Shown here: in pieces, positions 62,608-64,000 of the stretch
Numbering within the stretch: the stretch's first letter is position 1
Layout of the letters: each line of letters begins with the position of its first letter
NCBI GenBank assembly: GCA_025355165.1
Contig: JANYAD010000104.1
Location: 1-64,000, forward strand
DNA length: 64,000 bases
Source of the DNA: Gammaproteobacteria bacterium
GTDB taxonomy: Bacteria > Pseudomonadota > Gammaproteobacteria > Steroidobacterales > Steroidobacteraceae
Direction of reading: 5' to 3'
Position numbers and translations under genes: made by a program
The notes under the pieces: generated by a model
Database searches by the model: none
Seen by the model: only the letters and a program-made list of their open reading frames with translations
What the model was told of the DNA's origin: nothing

Positions 62608-63671
62608 AGACCCAATGGCTGCTCGCGGCCGCCGGCTGTTCTGCCCTCCTGATGCTGGGCGGATGCCAAAAGTCGCCACCCGACGATCAAGCAAAATCCG
62701 CACCGCAAGCGAAATCCGCAAGTGATCCCAAGGCAGGCGAGGCGAAGTCAGCTACCGATGCGAAGCCCGGCGATGCCGCGCAAGCCGAAGACAAAGCAGA
62801 GGCTAGGGATGCTGAAAAACCCGCCGGCGAGGTGACTTTGACGCAGGAGCAGATCGGAAAAATCAGTTTGCAGATTGACCAGATCGAGGCGATCGAGCAC
62901 GCCGAGGAGACGGCAGGCTACGGCGTGGTGATTCCCCATGAAGCCATTGCCACCGGCGTTGCGGAACTTGCCACCGCAGAGGCGACCGAAAAACAAAGCC
63001 GCTCGTCGCTGAACAGAATCAAGCGTTTGGCCGGCACGCCGGGCGCCATGTCGGCAGATGTGGAAGAGGGCGCTGCACAGAAGGCCGCGGTGGATAGCGC
63101 CGCGTTGATGTTGTCGAAACAGCGCCTCTCCTCGACCTATGGGCAAAATCCACCGTGGGCGAAAGGCGGCAACCAGAGCCTCCTGCCGGGTCTGGCCAAC
63201 GGCACGATTCAGCTGGTACGAGTTACCTTCCCGTTGGGCGCCGTGCAAGGCGATCCTCCTAAGACGCTGCGCGCCGCGCGGATCGGCACCTCGGCTGGCA
63301 GCAAGGGGTGGAATTTGAGTTCCCCGTGGCCGGCCCCGGCCGATGCGACGGTTCCCGGACGCAGTTTCTACGCGCTGCTGCGTGCGAAGGATGTGGGCGA
63401 GGGGGAGAGGATTCTGGTGTGGGCACCGACCGGCGCGGCGCAATCAGGTGCGCTGGTACCGGGAGAAGCTGCGGTCATCAGCGACGGTAAATACTGGTGC
63501 TACATCGAGGAGAAGGTCGGTACCTACGTCCGGACTCCGGTAGACACTTCCAAGCCTTTCGCGGATGGATATTTCGTCACCACAGGCGTCAAGCCGGGCG
63601 ACAAGGTTGTCGTCAAGGGCGTGGCGCAGCTGCTTGCGCAGGAATCAAATTCCGGTGCGGAAACCGATTAG
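62604..63671 (+). CDS. RND efflux periplasmic adaptor lipoprotein
   Basis: 355 residues. Lipobox LMLGGC (Cys21) and then a low-complexity Ala/Lys/Asp/Glu stretch (about 23-75), followed by VTLTQEQIGKISLQIDQIEAIEHAEETAGYGVV, an alpha-hairpin segment (ATAEATEKQSRSSLNRIKRLAG...AAVDSAALMLSKQRLS) and a C-terminal barrel (EGERILVWAPTGAAQSGALVPGEAAVISDGKYWCYIEE, KPFADGYFVTTGVKPGDKVVVKGVAQLLAQE). It bridges the permease and the outer-membrane factor. The permease gene starts on the next base. Confidence 0.85.
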   Translation: MKTQWLLAAAGCSALLMLGGCQKSPPDDQAKSAPQAKSASDPKAGEAKSATDAKPGDAAQAEDKAEARDAEKPAGEVTLTQEQIGKISLQIDQIEAIEHAEETAGYGVVIPHEAIATGVAELATAEATEKQSRSSLNRIKRLAGTPGAMSADVEEGAAQKAAVDSAALMLSKQRLSSTYGQNPPWAKGGNQSLLPGLANGTIQLVRVTFPLGAVQGDPPKTLRAARIGTSAGSKGWNLSSPWPAPADATVPGRSFYALLRAKDVGEGERILVWAPTGAAQSGALVPGEAAVISDGKYWCYIEEKVGTYVRTPVDTSKPFADGYFVTTGVKPGDKVVVKGVAQLLAQESNSGAETD

Positions 63672-64000
63672 ATGATGCGCGCCATCGTAAGCCTGTGCGT
63701 GCGTCACTTCGGCGCCGTGACCGCGTTGAGCCTTTTTGCATTGATTCTGGGGGCTTGGGGTGCAATTCGTTCTCCGTTGGACGTGTTCCCCGAGTTCGTG
63801 CCCTCGCAGGTCGACGTTCAAACCGAGGCCCCGGGGTTTGCACCGGAACAGGTTGAGCAGCTGGTGACCAAGCAGGTCGAGAATGCCGTCAACGGAGCGT
63901 CCGGCCTGGCCACGCTTCGGTCCGAATCCATTCCGGGACTCTCGGTGGTGACGATCACATTCACGGATGGGGTTGATGTTCACATCGCCCGGCAAGGCAT
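63672..64000 (+). CDS. heavy-metal-type RND permease (CzcA/CusA family), 3' end cut by window edge
   Basis: 109 codons of a permease starting at ATG 63672, directly after the adaptor's TAG. The sequence (AIVSLCVRHFGAVTALSLFALILGAWGAI first helix, then PLDVFPEFVPSQVDVQTEAPGFAPEQVEQLVTKQVENAVNGASGLATLRSESIPGLSVVTITFTDG) is the conserved N-terminus of the HME-RND family. DVFPEF and QVxQxVTxQxE-type motifs support metal-efflux transporters rather than drug exporters. The rest of the gene lies outside the window. Confidence 0.9.
   Translation, partial: MMRAIVSLCVRHFGAVTALSLFALILGAWGAIRSPLDVFPEFVPSQVDVQTEAPGFAPEQVEQLVTKQVENAVNGASGLATLRSESIPGLSVVTITFTDGVDVHIARQG

Overview
The window is about 64 kb of GC-rich, densely coded bacterial chromosome with no rRNA, tRNA, insertion sequence, prophage or CRISPR array that I can recognise. 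The gene content points to an aerobic Gram-negative soil- or water-type proteobacterium. It has TonB-dependent uptake, outer-membrane lipoproteins, a full phenylacetate operon, LytTR two-component signalling, Ku/LigD end joining, and MipA/OmpV, DUF883, DUF2934 and MpaB-family proteins. A gammaproteobacterium near Steroidobacterales/Nevskiales is my best guess, made from gene content only.

Layout. 1-9.9 kb (all minus strand): edge of an alpha/beta hydrolase; an NHEJ operon ku / MerR-TPR protein / ligD; msrA; a LytS/LytTR-type two-component pair; an aldose-1-epimerase-like protein with a MipA/OmpV protein; a DUF2934 protein; a hemerythrin protein. 10.1-22.5 kb: a YkvI-type membrane protein and an XRE-cupin regulator, divergent from a tightly packed seven-gene operon. 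Its order is M19 dipeptidase-like protein, TonB receptor, DUF1611 (DgcN-like), serine hydrolase with membrane tail, enolase-superfamily epimerase (DgcA-like), POT peptide transporter, second serine hydrolase. I read it as a system for taking up and breaking down D-amino-acid-containing peptides, and it is the most interesting part of the window. 22.5-31 kb: DUF3309 and DUF883 small proteins, an SDR, an M20 peptidase, glpK-glpF and a GH2 glycosidase broken by two frameshifts. 31-36 kb: a conserved hypothetical, then an MBL hydrolase / CPBP protease / GlcG-HbpS / alpha-beta hydrolase operon. 36-39.7 kb: a secreted TPR protein coupled to a rare-looking Tgt-methyltransferase fusion.

39.8-50 kb: phenylacetyl-CoA catabolism (paaABCDE, paaG, paaZ, an extra enoyl-CoA hydratase, paaK on the minus strand; a PaaI-like thioesterase on the plus strand) with a divergent paaX and a clear palindrome over the paaA promoter. 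50-54 kb: a branched-chain-type 2-oxoacid dehydrogenase (alpha/beta-fused E1, then E2) divergent from an Lrp-family regulator, with two palindromes between them. 54-61 kb: a secreted NTF2-like protein, a lipoprotein, a penicillin-acylase-family Ntn hydrolase, DUF5062, an MpaB-type oxygenase, a winged-helix regulator with its membrane partner, and a YncE-like beta-propeller protein. 61.2-64 kb: the start of a heavy-metal-type RND efflux operon (outer-membrane factor, adaptor, permease cut by the window edge).

Many neighbouring genes overlap by 1-4 bases or lie 1 base apart, so most of the window is read as translationally coupled operons. Several natural start codons lie well inside the longest open frames; I chose starts from Shine-Dalgarno position, signal peptides and the end of the upstream gene. 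All function calls come from reading the protein sequences; no database search was run.
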